A stretch of 64,000 nucleotides of DNA, from assembly GCA_043101845.1 (NCBI GenBank), contig JBICHN010000004.1:248001-312000 (forward strand). The letters are read 5' to 3'. The position numbers and the translations under genes are program-made. Shown in pieces: positions 8,736 through 17,383 of this stretch (position 1 is its first letter; every line of letters starts with the position of its first letter). The notes under the pieces are model-generated. The model saw only the letters and a program-made list of their open reading frames with translations, had not been told where the DNA came from and did no database searches. The DNA comes from JBICHN01 sp043101845 (GTDB taxonomy: Bacteria > Planctomycetota > Phycisphaerae > Phycisphaerales > UBA5793).

Positions 8736-9752
8736 TTAGGTCGTCTCGACGCTCAACTTTTTCATGAGCGCATCGAACTCTTCGAGATTCGCAAACGAGA
8801 CGACGAGGCGCCCCGCGCTCTTCTTCTTACGACTGAGTTCAAGCCGCGCCGGCGCGCCGAGTGATTCGGAGATCTTCTCTTCGAGTTCGACGACATGCGC
8901 GGGCTTCGGCCCGGCGCCGCGCGCCGCGCCCCCTGCTTTCGCCTCGGCCTCGCCTTGACCGCGCTGCGCGTCGAGCCGCCGCTCGAGTTCACGCACCGAC
9001 CATCCGCCGCGAATGGCCCCGTCGGCGAGCTTCCGGCGCTCCACGGCGTCTTCGACGCCGAGCAGAACCTTCGCATGACCGACGGTCAGGCGCTCGGCGC
9101 GAAGATCGTCTTTGGTGCGGCTATCTAAGTTGTTTATTCGCAATATGTTAGCGACACTGGACCGGTCCTGGCCCACCCGCTCGGCGATCTGCGACTGCGT
9201 GAGATCGAACCGGTCGACGAGCGCCTGAAACGCTTCGGCCCGCTCGACGGGATCGAGATCTTCGCGCTGCAGATTCTCGACGATCGCCCACTCCGCGGTC
9301 TGCTGGTCTTCGAGATCATGCACGACGGCGGGGACGACCTCGAGCCCCGCGAGCTGCGCTGCGCGCCACCGGCGCTCGCCGGCGATGAGCTCGTACCGGC
9401 CGCTCGTCGTCGCGTCCGGTCGCACGAGAATCGGTTGCATGACGCCGTCGCGCCGGATCGACGCCGCGAGGGCCGCGAGGCGCTCGCCATCGAAATCCTT
9501 GCGGGGCTGGAAGGGATTCGCCCGGATCGACTCGACGGGGAGCGATCGCAGGGCAGCGCCCCCGCCGTCATCGCTGACTGGCGCGGTCGACTTCGCCAGC
9601 GTCCGTGACGGCTTCGCATCTGGCGCCGATGAGGAAGTCGGGGCGTCGGACTCCGGCGCCTGGACCGGCACAGGCTGGCCGATGAGGCTGCTCAGGCCGC
9701 GGCCGAGACGCCGCTTCGAACGAGTTGACGACGAGTTGGTCTGGTTTGGCAT
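8736..9752 (-). CDS. parB: Chromosome partitioning protein ParB
   Basis: A 338-residue ParB/Spo0J homologue, the CTPase clamp that loads at parS and spreads to organise the origin region. It shows the N-terminal RLGRGLSSLIG motif (ParA-contacting), the ParB box VESIRANPFQPRKDF, the CTP-binding GERRWRAAQLAGLEVVPAVV, the ENLQREDLDP segment, the parS-reading HTH (LTQSQIAERVGQDRSSVANI) and a C-terminal dimerisation region (FANLEEFDALMKKL). GGAGG lies 6-7 bases before the ATG. No parA is found next to it, unlike the usual parA-parB pair. Four parS-like sites lie 70-200 bases upstream of its start. Confidence 0.95.
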   Translation of the reverse strand: MPNQTNSSSTRSKRRLGRGLSSLIGQPVPVQAPESDAPTSSSAPDAKPSRTLAKSTAPVSDDGGGAALRSLPVESIRANPFQPRKDFDGERLAALAASIRRDGVMQPILVRPDATTSGRYELIAGERRWRAAQLAGLEVVPAVVHDLEDQQTAEWAIVENLQREDLDPVERAEAFQALVDRFDLTQSQIAERVGQDRSSVANILRINNLDSRTKDDLRAERLTVGHAKVLLGVEDAVERRKLADGAIRGGWSVRELERRLDAQRGQGEAEAKAGGAARGAGPKPAHVVELEEKISESLGAPARLELSRKKKSAGRLVVSFANLEEFDALMKKLSVETT

Positions 9753-9820
9753 CCGTGCCTCCTTGGCGACAGGTCGCCGTCAGAATAGCGGAGCGCCCCG
9801 CTTCGTTCAATCGGCTCACG

Positions 9821-9951
9821 CGTTCCACATGGAACAATCACGGTCCGATCGCACGATGTTCCACATGGAACAACGCTCAGTGCCGGTCCGTGAGATGTTC
9901 CATGGAGAACACTCTCGACCCCCGCCGTCCTCGCCTGTTCCACATGGAACA
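9821..9951. promoter_or_regulatory. parS: Cluster of four parS-like sites
   Basis: Near-copies of the canonical 16-bp parS TGTTCCACGTGGAACA occur at 9821-9836 (CGTTCCACATGGAACA), 9857-9872 (TGTTCCACATGGAACA), 9896-9911 (degenerate, TGTTCCATGGAGAACA) and 9936-9951 (TGTTCCACATGGAACA). Two of them differ from the canonical site only by CG to CA in the centre. Their centres are 36, 39 and 40 bases apart. They lie in the divergent gap between parB and the histidine kinase gene, so ParB bound here would also cover its own promoter. Confidence 0.8.
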
Positions 9952-10088
9952 CCCGGCCCGGGCGTGTCCAATCCCCGATTTCGGCCCCCTCCGCGGTCAA
10001 GTCGAGCCCTCCGCCCGCCGATGACCCAAGCGGCGTCCCCGCCGTCCGGGACGCCCTGCTGAACCGACCGGACCGCTGCGAGAACCGC

Positions 10089-10898
10089 ATGGCCCCCGAC
10101 GCGCGACTCGAATACGACCGCGAGCAGCTTCTCGAACGCCTCGGCGAGCTCGAGGAGCATGTCCAGGCCCTGCGCGACGACCTCGACCGAAGCCATCGCC
10201 TCGCGACGCTCGGCGTGCTCACCGGCATGGTCGCCCACGAGCTCAACAATCTCCTCACGCCAATCACGAACTACGCCCATCTCGCGCTCAAGAACCCGGA
10301 TGATCGCGAAGGCGTCACGAAGTCGCTCGAACGCGTGAACTCCGGCGTTGAGCGGATCTCCGAAATCGCAGCGTCGATCCTCGGCTTCCTCAAGACCGAC
10401 GATCAACTCCAGTCCGCCGATGTGAACGCGGTCATCGATGAGTCGCTCAACTGCCTCCCGCGGACGATGACCGAGGGGCGGGTGAAGCTCGAGCGGCGGG
10501 TCTCGCCCGGCTTCCGCGTGCAGATGCGCCCGCTCGCGCTCCAGCAGGTCATTCTCAATCTCGTCGCGAACGCGTTCGAGGCGATAAAGCGGAGCCAGCG
10601 GGGCGGCCGCATCGAAGTCTCCGCCGAGATGCTCGCGAACGGACAGGCGCTCATCCGCATTCGCGACAACGGACCAGGACTCCCCGACGACATCCGCCAT
10701 CGCGCTTTCGAGCCGTTCGTCCGCAGCGGCGACGATTCGGCCGGAGATGGAAACGGCGCCGGGCTTGGCCTGGCGATCTGCCGCCGACTCATCGAAGAGG
10801 CGGGGGGGCGCATCCGCGTCGACAGCGACAGCGAGCGGGGGACCGTCTTCACGATCGAGCTCAAGCCGGCGATCGAAGAGGGACGCCGGTCCGCGTAG
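10089..10898 (+). CDS. Soluble sensor histidine kinase
   Basis: A 269-residue two-component kinase core. Residues 1-35 form a coiled coil (EQLLERLGELEEHVQALRDD). The HisKA domain has the phospho-acceptor in MVAHELNNLLTPI. The ATPase part shows the N box (ILNLVANAFEAI), G1 (RIRDNGPGLPDD), the F box (FEPFVRSG) and G2 (GNGAGLGLAICRRL). There is no transmembrane segment or sensor domain, so it must sense an intracellular signal or take it from a partner through the coiled coil. The H-box with ELNNLL is of the NtrB/PAS-kinase-like class. No response regulator gene is nearby, so it is an orphan. It is divergent from parB across the parS-like cluster. Confidence 0.9.
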   Translation: MAPDARLEYDREQLLERLGELEEHVQALRDDLDRSHRLATLGVLTGMVAHELNNLLTPITNYAHLALKNPDDREGVTKSLERVNSGVERISEIAASILGFLKTDDQLQSADVNAVIDESLNCLPRTMTEGRVKLERRVSPGFRVQMRPLALQQVILNLVANAFEAIKRSQRGGRIEVSAEMLANGQALIRIRDNGPGLPDDIRHRAFEPFVRSGDDSAGDGNGAGLGLAICRRLIEEAGGRIRVDSDSERGTVFTIELKPAIEEGRRSA

Positions 10899-10915
10899 CT
10901 TTCTATAAATCACTG

Positions 10916-10921
10916 TATAAT
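10916..10921 (+). promoter_or_regulatory. Possible -10 element before glycosyltransferase genes
   Basis: An exact TATAAT sits in an unusually AT-rich patch (10900-10930) between the kinase and the glycosyltransferase pair. No good -35 is found at 17 bases upstream (GCGTAG), so this is a weak call. Confidence 0.3.
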
Positions 10922-10995
10922 AACCACTTACGATCACCTGCTCGTGGGGCGGTTTCCGTCACACCGCGCGCCCATGATGGCCGATAACACCCTTC

Positions 10996-13698
10996 GTGAG
11001 TACGCGTCCGCTCTTCGATGCGCCCGTCGCCCTCGTAAGCGCCGCCGGCGCCGGCGATCCGTTCGTCGGGGTCGACGCGGCCCTTGTGGCGCGCGGTCTC
11101 GGCGCGACGCGGTATGAATGCGCCGATACGCCGCCGTGCTTTGATGAGCGCACGAAAGCCGTGGTGGTCGCTGACACCGAGTCGTTTCTCTGCCGCCGCG
11201 CGCTCCGCGAAGCCCGCGCGGTCGGCGCCGCGACGATCCTCCTCATGGACGGCATCGTCGAATTCAGAAACACCTTTCGAAATCCTCGAAACCACGAATC
11301 CTTCCTGCGACCGGCGCCGGTCGACGCGATCGCCGCGGCGGGGGAGATCGACGCGGCGCGCCTCGGCGCCCTCGGCAATCGGCGCGTCGCCGCGACCGGT
11401 CTGCCGCGCCTCGCGTCGTCGCGCGAGGTTGCGCGCAGCGCGGAACGGGGCGACGGGTCACGACGACTTCTCATCACGACGGCGCGCACGCCCTGGTTCA
11501 ATACGCGCGAGCGCGATCAACTCATCATGGCATATCGCGCGCTGAAGGACGCGATCGCGCGACGCGAGCGCCTCGAAGCGATCTGGCGCCTCCCGACGGA
11601 ACTCGCAGAGGCGCTCGAAGTCGACGCCGACGATCGCTCGCTCGACGAACTGCTGCCGCGTCTGCATGGAGCGATCACCACGGCGTCGACGCTGCTCGTC
11701 GAACTCATGGCGGCCGGGACGCCGACGGCGCTCGCGCACCCGTTCGACGCGCCCGTCTGGACGCCGGCGCCGCTCATCTGGAGGCCACGCGTTCGACACG
11801 CGGACATTCGCGACGCCGACGAACTTCTCGATCGCATTCTGAAACCGGATCCGGCGCGCGAGGCGCGACAGGACCGGATCCTCGCGCAACTCGCGCGCTT
11901 CGATCCGCCGCCCTCGGACGGTGTCGCCGATCTCATCCTCGAGATGATCGAGACGCGCGAGCGTGGAACAACACTCATTCCGGATGCGCGACGACTGCCG
12001 ACGCCACGAACACGCGAGCGCGGCCGGCGCCGCGCGGTGAACCTCGTGCATCTCGACGAGACGCCGGTGGGGGGCGTCACCGTGTGGGCGGATCGGTTGT
12101 CGCGCGCGGTGAACCGCGCGTCGTCGACCGACTGGGACCTCATCACGCTCTACATCACCCCGCAACCGCTCAACCGTTTCGCGCTCGAAGAAGAACTCGC
12201 GCGCGGCGATGCGACCCTCTGCGTGTACGACCCCACGGACGATCACGCGCTCATTCTCGACCACCTCGCGAACGCGATCGAGCGCCTCGAGCCCGATCTC
12301 ATTCTGCCGAACTACGGCGACATGCTCCATGCGGCGGCGTCGCTCGTGAAGGCGCGCCACGGGGTGGCGCTCGTCGCAATTGCCCATACCGACGACGACT
12401 ATTACCGGACGCTGTTGCAAACCTATGACGCATGGGACGCGTCAGTCGCCGTGTCGAAGGCGTGCGCCGCATGGCTCGCGCCGATGTCGGGCGACCGACC
12501 GATGGAGCGCATCGTCTACGGCGTACCGGCGTCCGGCCGTCGGACGCCGCGATCAAACGACGACCCGTTGCAACTCGCGTACATTGGGCGCGTCGCGCAG
12601 GCCCAGAAGCGCGTCTTCGATCTCTTCCCGCTTCTCGACCGACTCGACGAGCGCGGAATTACCTTCGAGTTTCACCTCGTCGGCGACGGGCCGGACGCCG
12701 ACGCCTGGAGTCGCGAGAACGATCGCCGACGCTGGCGTACGGGTCGCGTGCGGTGGCACGGCCAGCGCTCCGTCGATTGGGTGCAACGATTCCTGCAGCG
12801 TGTCGATGTGAGTGTGCTCGTGAGCGAAGCGGAGGGCGCGAGCATCTCGATGCTCGAAGCGATGGGAGCCGGGGTCGTCCCCGCGGTCACGGCCGTGTCG
12901 AGCGGCGTCGACGAGTGGATCGAGCCAGGAGTCACCGGTGTCCTCGCACCGGTCGGAAAGCCGCGCGAACTTGCGGACGAGATCGTGCGACTCGCGGAGG
13001 ATCGTGGTGCGCTTGAGACGATAAGTCGCGCCGCGCACGAGCGGGTCCGTGACAAGTTGAGCGTCGACACGATGGCGCATCGTTACCTCGCGCTCTTCGA
13101 CCGGGCGCTCGACCGACGGCGCCGCACGCCGAACGCGGCGCGGTCGCTGCGCCTCATCGAGCGCTGGCGCTGGCAGAAGTCCTGGGTCGACGAGCCGGAT
13201 CGGGTCGACGCGATCCTCGATGTCGCGTGGCGCGACCTTGGCGGCGAGGGTCCTCGAGATCGCACGAAGATCGATCGATCACTCCTCGTCGCGCCCGATA
13301 GAGCGAGCGGGGAGTCCTTCCGCGGCGGCGCGCTCGATCGCGTGCGCGCGGCGCTCGAAGCGCTCGAAGCGCGCGGCCGGAGTCGAATCGTTCTCTACGG
13401 CGTCGGCCGGCATACCCGCCGCGCAGCGCCGGCGCTGCTTCATCGCCCATCGGTGGTCGGGTTCATCGACGACCATCCGCCATCCGACGGAGTCGCGTAC
13501 GGGCGACCGGTCGCGTCCGTCGAAGAGGCGCTCGAACGGTTCCGTCCCGACGCGGTGCTCATCTCGAGCGACGGCTGGGAAACGGCGCTCTACGACCGCA
13601 CTACGCCGCTCCGTGACGCGGGCGTCGAAATCGTCACGCTCTATCACGAGCCCGAAGGTCATCCGGCGATCGCGCGAGCCGAAGTGGGGGTCGTGTGA
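10996..13698 (+). CDS. Large multi-module glycosyltransferase (GT-B type, GT4-like core)
   Basis: A 900-residue protein starting at a GTG. Residues 1-330 look like a GT-B-type half (for example GAITTASTLLVELMAAGTPT, then ALAHPFDAPVW). Residues ~345-720 are a family 4-like glycosyltransferase: NLVHLDETPVGGVTVWADRL at the acceptor domain, LAYIGRVAQAQKRVFDLFPL and FEFHLVGDGPD in the donor domain, and the E-x7-E-like SEAEGASISMLEAMGAGVVP. The last ~110 residues form a Rossmann-like module (RIVLYGVGRHTRRAAPALLH, VVGFIDDHPP, DAVLISSDGWETALY). The product probably builds a surface polysaccharide or glycoconjugate. It overlaps the next gene by GTGA, so the two are translationally coupled. Confidence 0.85.
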   Translation: MSTRPLFDAPVALVSAAGAGDPFVGVDAALVARGLGATRYECADTPPCFDERTKAVVVADTESFLCRRALREARAVGAATILLMDGIVEFRNTFRNPRNHESFLRPAPVDAIAAAGEIDAARLGALGNRRVAATGLPRLASSREVARSAERGDGSRRLLITTARTPWFNTRERDQLIMAYRALKDAIARRERLEAIWRLPTELAEALEVDADDRSLDELLPRLHGAITTASTLLVELMAAGTPTALAHPFDAPVWTPAPLIWRPRVRHADIRDADELLDRILKPDPAREARQDRILAQLARFDPPPSDGVADLILEMIETRERGTTLIPDARRLPTPRTRERGRRRAVNLVHLDETPVGGVTVWADRLSRAVNRASSTDWDLITLYITPQPLNRFALEEELARGDATLCVYDPTDDHALILDHLANAIERLEPDLILPNYGDMLHAAASLVKARHGVALVAIAHTDDDYYRTLLQTYDAWDASVAVSKACAAWLAPMSGDRPMERIVYGVPASGRRTPRSNDDPLQLAYIGRVAQAQKRVFDLFPLLDRLDERGITFEFHLVGDGPDADAWSRENDRRRWRTGRVRWHGQRSVDWVQRFLQRVDVSVLVSEAEGASISMLEAMGAGVVPAVTAVSSGVDEWIEPGVTGVLAPVGKPRELADEIVRLAEDRGALETISRAAHERVRDKLSVDTMAHRYLALFDRALDRRRRTPNAARSLRLIERWRWQKSWVDEPDRVDAILDVAWRDLGGEGPRDRTKIDRSLLVAPDRASGESFRGGALDRVRAALEALEARGRSRIVLYGVGRHTRRAAPALLHRPSVVGFIDDHPPSDGVAYGRPVASVEEALERFRPDAVLISSDGWETALYDRTTPLRDAGVEIVTLYHEPEGHPAIARAEVGVV

Positions 13699-15338
13699 GT
13701 CGCGTTCGGTTCATCATCCCGCTGCCCCAGGGCGCCGCCGTCTCGGGTATCACGACCTGGGCGGCGCGGCTCGCGAACGCGCTCGCGGAGAATCACGACG
13801 ACATTCAACCCGAGCTTCTCGTCCATCGGCCGCGGCCGGATCAATCGCCAATTTCTCTGCGCCTGCATCACGGGGTCGTCCGTCACGATCTCGAGGCGCC
13901 GCCGCTCTGGGAGTTCGACGAATCGACGAATCGTGTCGCCGCGACACTCGCCGCCTGGCGCGCCATCGTGCGGGAACATTCGGATCCGGTCGTCATGGCG
14001 CCCGGGGTTCATCACGACGCCTGGACGGTCGCGCTGCGACTGCGTCAGGAGTCGGGCGACGCTCCTCCGACGCGCCTTCTCGGATGGCTGCATCGGGATG
14101 ATCCATACGACTTCGCCATGCTCGAGCACGCGGCGCCCCTCGTCGACCGGTTCATCGCGCTCACGATGGGCGCGGCGACACGACTCGCGGCGCGACTCGA
14201 ACATCGCGCGACCGATCTCATCACGCTTCCCTACGCCGTTCCTGTTCCTCCGACGGTTTCAGCACGCCCACCCCTCGCGCACCGCACGATTGAACTTCTC
14301 TTTGTCGGGCGGTTCGATGAAGATCAGAAGCGGCTCGGCGATCTCTTCGCGATCGCACGGAGTCTCCGCGCCCGAGCGATTCCGTTCCGACTGCGACTCG
14401 TCGGCGCCGGGCCGGCGCTGGAGTTCGTCGATGAGGAGATCCGTTTGTTCAACGAGTCGGTCGACACCGGCGAGTTCACCATCGAGCGCCTCGCGGCACG
14501 CAACGCCGAGGCGCTCAGCGGGTTGTACGCGTCCGCCGATGCGCTGCTCCTCACTTCGCGCGTCGAGGGCTTGCCGGTGACGCTGCTCGAAGCGATGGCG
14601 CACGGCGTGACGCCGCTCGTCACCGCGGTGGGGGGAGCGACCGAGATCATCGAAGATGGCGTGAACGGGCGGCTGCTCGAAGTCGGAGACATCGAAGGAT
14701 TCACGAGCGCGATCGAGGAGTTGCGCGTGATCGAACCCACGGCGCTCGAGCGGCGGCGCGAGCGTGCGCGCCATCTCGTCCGATCGAACCACGACCTCGC
14801 GCGCCACGCGGCCCGTGTCGCCGAGATTCTTCGTGCAATAGTGACGGACAGGACGACGCGTCGCGAATGGCCGACGGGGCGACCCTTCACACTTCCGCCG
14901 TCGGGTGTGACGGCGGAACAGTTCGACGGCGCGGTCCGGCGTCTGCGTCGCCTGCTCGCCGCTCTCGCCGGCGCTCCCGTCGCGATCTGGGGCGCCGGCC
15001 GGCATACCGTCGCGCTCGCTGCGACGCTCGAGTCGTACTCCGGATCCGTCATCATTCTCGACGATGATCCGCGTCGCTGCGGCGAACGACTGCTCGATCG
15101 CTGGACGATCCTTCCGCCGACCGGCGCCACACTCGAACGACACGGCGTGCGCGAGGTCATCATCTCGTCAGCGTTCTACGAAGCGGCGATGTACGCGCGA
15201 CGCTCGATCTTCGGGTCCGGGACGCGCACGCACACGCTCTATCGGGAAGAGTTCAACGACGCGGAACTCGACACGCCGGCGCTCACGCCTCCGGCGGAAT
15301 CGGCGAATGGGCTCGCGCCTCGCGCCGTGAGCGGATGA
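13695..15338 (+). CDS. GT4-like glycosyltransferase with C-terminal Rossmann-like module
   Basis: A 547-residue partner of the preceding enzyme, starting with GTG inside its stop codon. The N-terminal acceptor-side domain begins VRFIIPLPQGAAVSGITTWA. The donor-side domain reads IELLFVGRFDEDQKRLGDLF, then FRLRLVGAGPALEF, then LTSRVEGLPVTLLEAMAHGV and PLVTAVGGATEIIEDG, the classical GT4 signature with the paired Glu. Residues ~415-520 repeat the C-terminal module of the partner (VAIWGAGRHTVALAATLESY, VIILDDDPRRCG, REVIISSAFYEAAMYARRSI). The end overlaps the convergent membrane-protein gene by 56 bases. Cytoplasmic, likely acting on the same glycan as its partner. Confidence 0.9.
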   Translation: MSRVRFIIPLPQGAAVSGITTWAARLANALAENHDDIQPELLVHRPRPDQSPISLRLHHGVVRHDLEAPPLWEFDESTNRVAATLAAWRAIVREHSDPVVMAPGVHHDAWTVALRLRQESGDAPPTRLLGWLHRDDPYDFAMLEHAAPLVDRFIALTMGAATRLAARLEHRATDLITLPYAVPVPPTVSARPPLAHRTIELLFVGRFDEDQKRLGDLFAIARSLRARAIPFRLRLVGAGPALEFVDEEIRLFNESVDTGEFTIERLAARNAEALSGLYASADALLLTSRVEGLPVTLLEAMAHGVTPLVTAVGGATEIIEDGVNGRLLEVGDIEGFTSAIEELRVIEPTALERRRERARHLVRSNHDLARHAARVAEILRAIVTDRTTRREWPTGRPFTLPPSGVTAEQFDGAVRRLRRLLAALAGAPVAIWGAGRHTVALAATLESYSGSVIILDDDPRRCGERLLDRWTILPPTGATLERHGVREVIISSAFYEAAMYARRSIFGSGTRTHTLYREEFNDAELDTPALTPPAESANGLAPRAVSG

Positions 15339-15651
15339 GTTTCTCCGCTTTCTGCGCGCTGATCGTGCCCCAGGCGACCGCGTCGGCGATCGTCGAGTCG
15401 AACTCGTCATCGTCGGTCGCGAGCAGATTCGCGGCGTCGTCGGGCGAGATGCTGCCCTCGGCGACATACGCGGCGACTTCGCGACGCGTCACCTCGCGCT
15501 GCCGCGCCTGATACATGCGCCGAATGTTCGACACGCAGACCCAGACCGTCGCGAGACCAATCCCCGCGAGGATGATGATCATGACTTCCTCGTCGATTCC
15601 GGCGAGCGTGAGGGGCGCCATACCGACCCACCCCGCTTCGAACCCGTTCAT
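15283..15651 (-). CDS. Small single-pass membrane protein
   Basis: Encodes 122 residues. A hydrophobic helix (VMIIILAGIGLATVWVCVSN) near residues 24-43 is followed by a basic stretch and an acidic helical tail (YVAEGSISPDDAANLLATDD, then TIADAVAWGTISAQKAEKLI) that looks like two short repeats of an 'I..D.A..L' motif, similar to the SHOCT style of C-terminal mini-domain. AAGGAG lies about 8 bases before the ATG, fixing the start. The 3' end overlaps the convergent glycosyltransferase gene. Function unknown; it follows a pilin-like gene and a DUF4230 gene on the same strand. Confidence 0.75.
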   Translation of the reverse strand: MNGFEAGWVGMAPLTLAGIDEEVMIIILAGIGLATVWVCVSNIRRMYQARQREVTRREVAAYVAEGSISPDDAANLLATDDDEFDSTIADAVAWGTISAQKAEKLIRSRREARAHSPIPPEA

Positions 15652-15786
15652 CGCCGCTCTCCTTCACTGCTCGTTCGGTCGACGATCGGGGCCGGCGCCG
15701 TCGCTCGAACGAGAGAGGGCGACCGCCTCCGCACGAACACTCTTTCGGAAACGGCGTCCGTCCGTTTCAGACGGCGTCTCCACGAC

Positions 15787-16569
15787 TCAGAGATTGTCGC
15801 CGACGGGTGGCTCGTCCGTCCTGAAGCGCCCGATGAAATCATCACGCGGCTCGAGGACGATCGAGAGATCGATTCGCGCGACATTCGCCGATTCACCGGG
15901 GTGCACGAACACCGTCCACCATCCCTCAAGGGCGCGAATGTCGGGGTTCGCGCCCGGCGTATTCGCGACATAGGCGATCGCCCAGACCTGGTCGGCGAGC
16001 AGGTACTGCTCGTTCGTCAATTCCGAACGGCGGCCCTGGCTCGCCCAGTTGCTCAGGCCGTAATCGAGCGGATAGTCGCAGTAGCGAAGGGTGGGGTCAC
16101 CACGCGGGATCTCGTTCGACGGGCAGTCGAAGAGCGTGGCGCTTTCGTCCGCGATGAAGTTCGGATCACCGGCGCGGCCGAGGGTCCCGTAGTCCCAGGG
16201 GTTCTTCACCTCGACATCGAGATAGGGGAGCAGCATGATCGGGAAGCCGATCTCCTGCCAGTATGCCGGACAGTCGTCGTAGGGGAGGAGCCACTCCGCC
16301 TCGACATCACGGTTCGCCGGGTCGTTGAGCCGCAGGGCGCGGGGGAGCCAGTCGCGGTGGTCATCCGCATACTGGGTCATCGCCGCGGCGAGCTGGCGCA
16401 TCTTGCCGGCGCATTCGGTCGTGCGGCTGGCCGCGCGGCTCCGGGAAAGCGTCGGGAGGATGATCGCGATGAGCAGCGCGATGATCCCGATGACGACGAG
16501 GACTTCGACGATCGTGAAGGCGCGTCCGGCAGGAGCGCGACGGCGAACGCTGGATGAACGCTCGAGCAT
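15787..16569 (-). CDS. Type IV pilin-like / pseudopilin protein
   Basis: Encodes 260 residues. The prepilin leader is MLERSSSVRRRAPAGRA and processing is expected before FTIVEVLVVIGIIALLIAII, with the conserved Glu five residues after the cut. A globular part follows with CAGKMRQLAAAMTQYADDHR, the usual start of planctomycete H-X9-DG-type pilin-like proteins. It lacks the HHG...DGHA ending of the four paralogues at 27-33 kb, ending instead RIDLSIVLEPRDDFIG. The start at 16569 is chosen because GAAGGGA precedes it and the leader is of normal length; the frame is open further upstream but Arg-rich and unlikely. It is likely assembled into a type II secretion pseudopilus or pilus-like fibre at the inner membrane. 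Confidence 0.88.
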   Translation of the reverse strand: MLERSSSVRRRAPAGRAFTIVEVLVVIGIIALLIAIILPTLSRSRAASRTTECAGKMRQLAAAMTQYADDHRDWLPRALRLNDPANRDVEAEWLLPYDDCPAYWQEIGFPIMLLPYLDVEVKNPWDYGTLGRAGDPNFIADESATLFDCPSNEIPRGDPTLRYCDYPLDYGLSNWASQGRRSELTNEQYLLADQVWAIAYVANTPGANPDIRALEGWWTVFVHPGESANVARIDLSIVLEPRDDFIGRFRTDEPPVGDNL

Positions 16570-16699
16570 GGTGACATTCCCTTCCCTGTGCGGAGCTGGA
16601 CCGGCGACGAACGCTGTGCGGGCGTCGTCGCGAACACTTCGCGTCGCTCTCACACTTGAGAATACGCGGAAACGCCGGGCTCGCAAGAAGAAAGGGGAG

Positions 16700-17383
16700 T
16701 CAGGCGCTCGCCGGGGTCGGGACGCGGTCGGTCGCCGGCGTCGGCGGGTGCTTCGCGATGGCGCCGTCGTCGCGGAATCGGATCTCCGCCTCGACATCGA
16801 AGAGTTCGAGCAGGCTCTTGAGCTGCCGCACGATGACGCGCCGGGCCTCCGCCGCGTATCGGTCCGCGTGCTTCTCGTAGAGCTTCTCGGCCTCCTCCTG
16901 GGCCCGCATCATGAGCGTCTTCTGGGTCTCCGCGTCCATTCGGAAGACATCGAGCAGCCCGATGAACTTGCCGGACTGAATGTCGTAGGGGGTCACTTCG
17001 AGCAGGCTGAGATCGCCTTCGATCTTCGGAAGCACGACCTCGTAGCGGTTCGGTCCGACCTGCCGCACATCGCTCTCGCGGAGGCGGGTGAGGTTCACGA
17101 AGTACTGCTTGTTGAAGCAGAAGATCATCGCGAGTCGGGCCTGGCTGAGGAGCAGGGGAGGGAGCCAAGGGAGCCCCTTCGTCTGCGTGACGATCTCCTT
17201 CGACATGACCTCGAGGCCGACGAGCTTGCCGACCGAGCGAACCCGCTCGGTGATCGTGTGCGTCAGCGTGTGCTCCACCGGCCGGAAGAGGCGGCCGCGG
17301 AGCAGAACGAAGGCGACCACCGTGACCAGGGCGCCCACGATGAGCGAGATAAGCGCGAGAAGAAGGCTGTCCATCGCCATCAT
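16700..17383 (-). CDS. DUF4230 family membrane-anchored protein
   Basis: A 227-residue protein with one N-terminal membrane helix (LLLALISLIVGALVTVVAFV). The soluble part matches the DUF4230 pattern by eye: SVGKLVGLEVMSKEIVTQTK, IFCFNKQYFVNLTRLRESDV, VVLPKIEGDLSLLEVTPYDI and then a helical end (AETQKTLMMRAQEEAEKLYE) like that of SPFH-related proteins. The C-terminal 20 residues are Pro/Ala-rich. Function of the family is unknown. It precedes the pilin-like gene on the same strand by 130 bases. Two Met codons lie at residues 1-2 and another at 4, so the exact start is open by a few residues. Confidence 0.8.
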   Translation of the reverse strand: MMAMDSLLLALISLIVGALVTVVAFVLLRGRLFRPVEHTLTHTITERVRSVGKLVGLEVMSKEIVTQTKGLPWLPPLLLSQARLAMIFCFNKQYFVNLTRLRESDVRQVGPNRYEVVLPKIEGDLSLLEVTPYDIQSGKFIGLLDVFRMDAETQKTLMMRAQEEAEKLYEKHADRYAAEARRVIVRQLKSLLELFDVEAEIRFRDDGAIAKHPPTPATDRVPTPASA

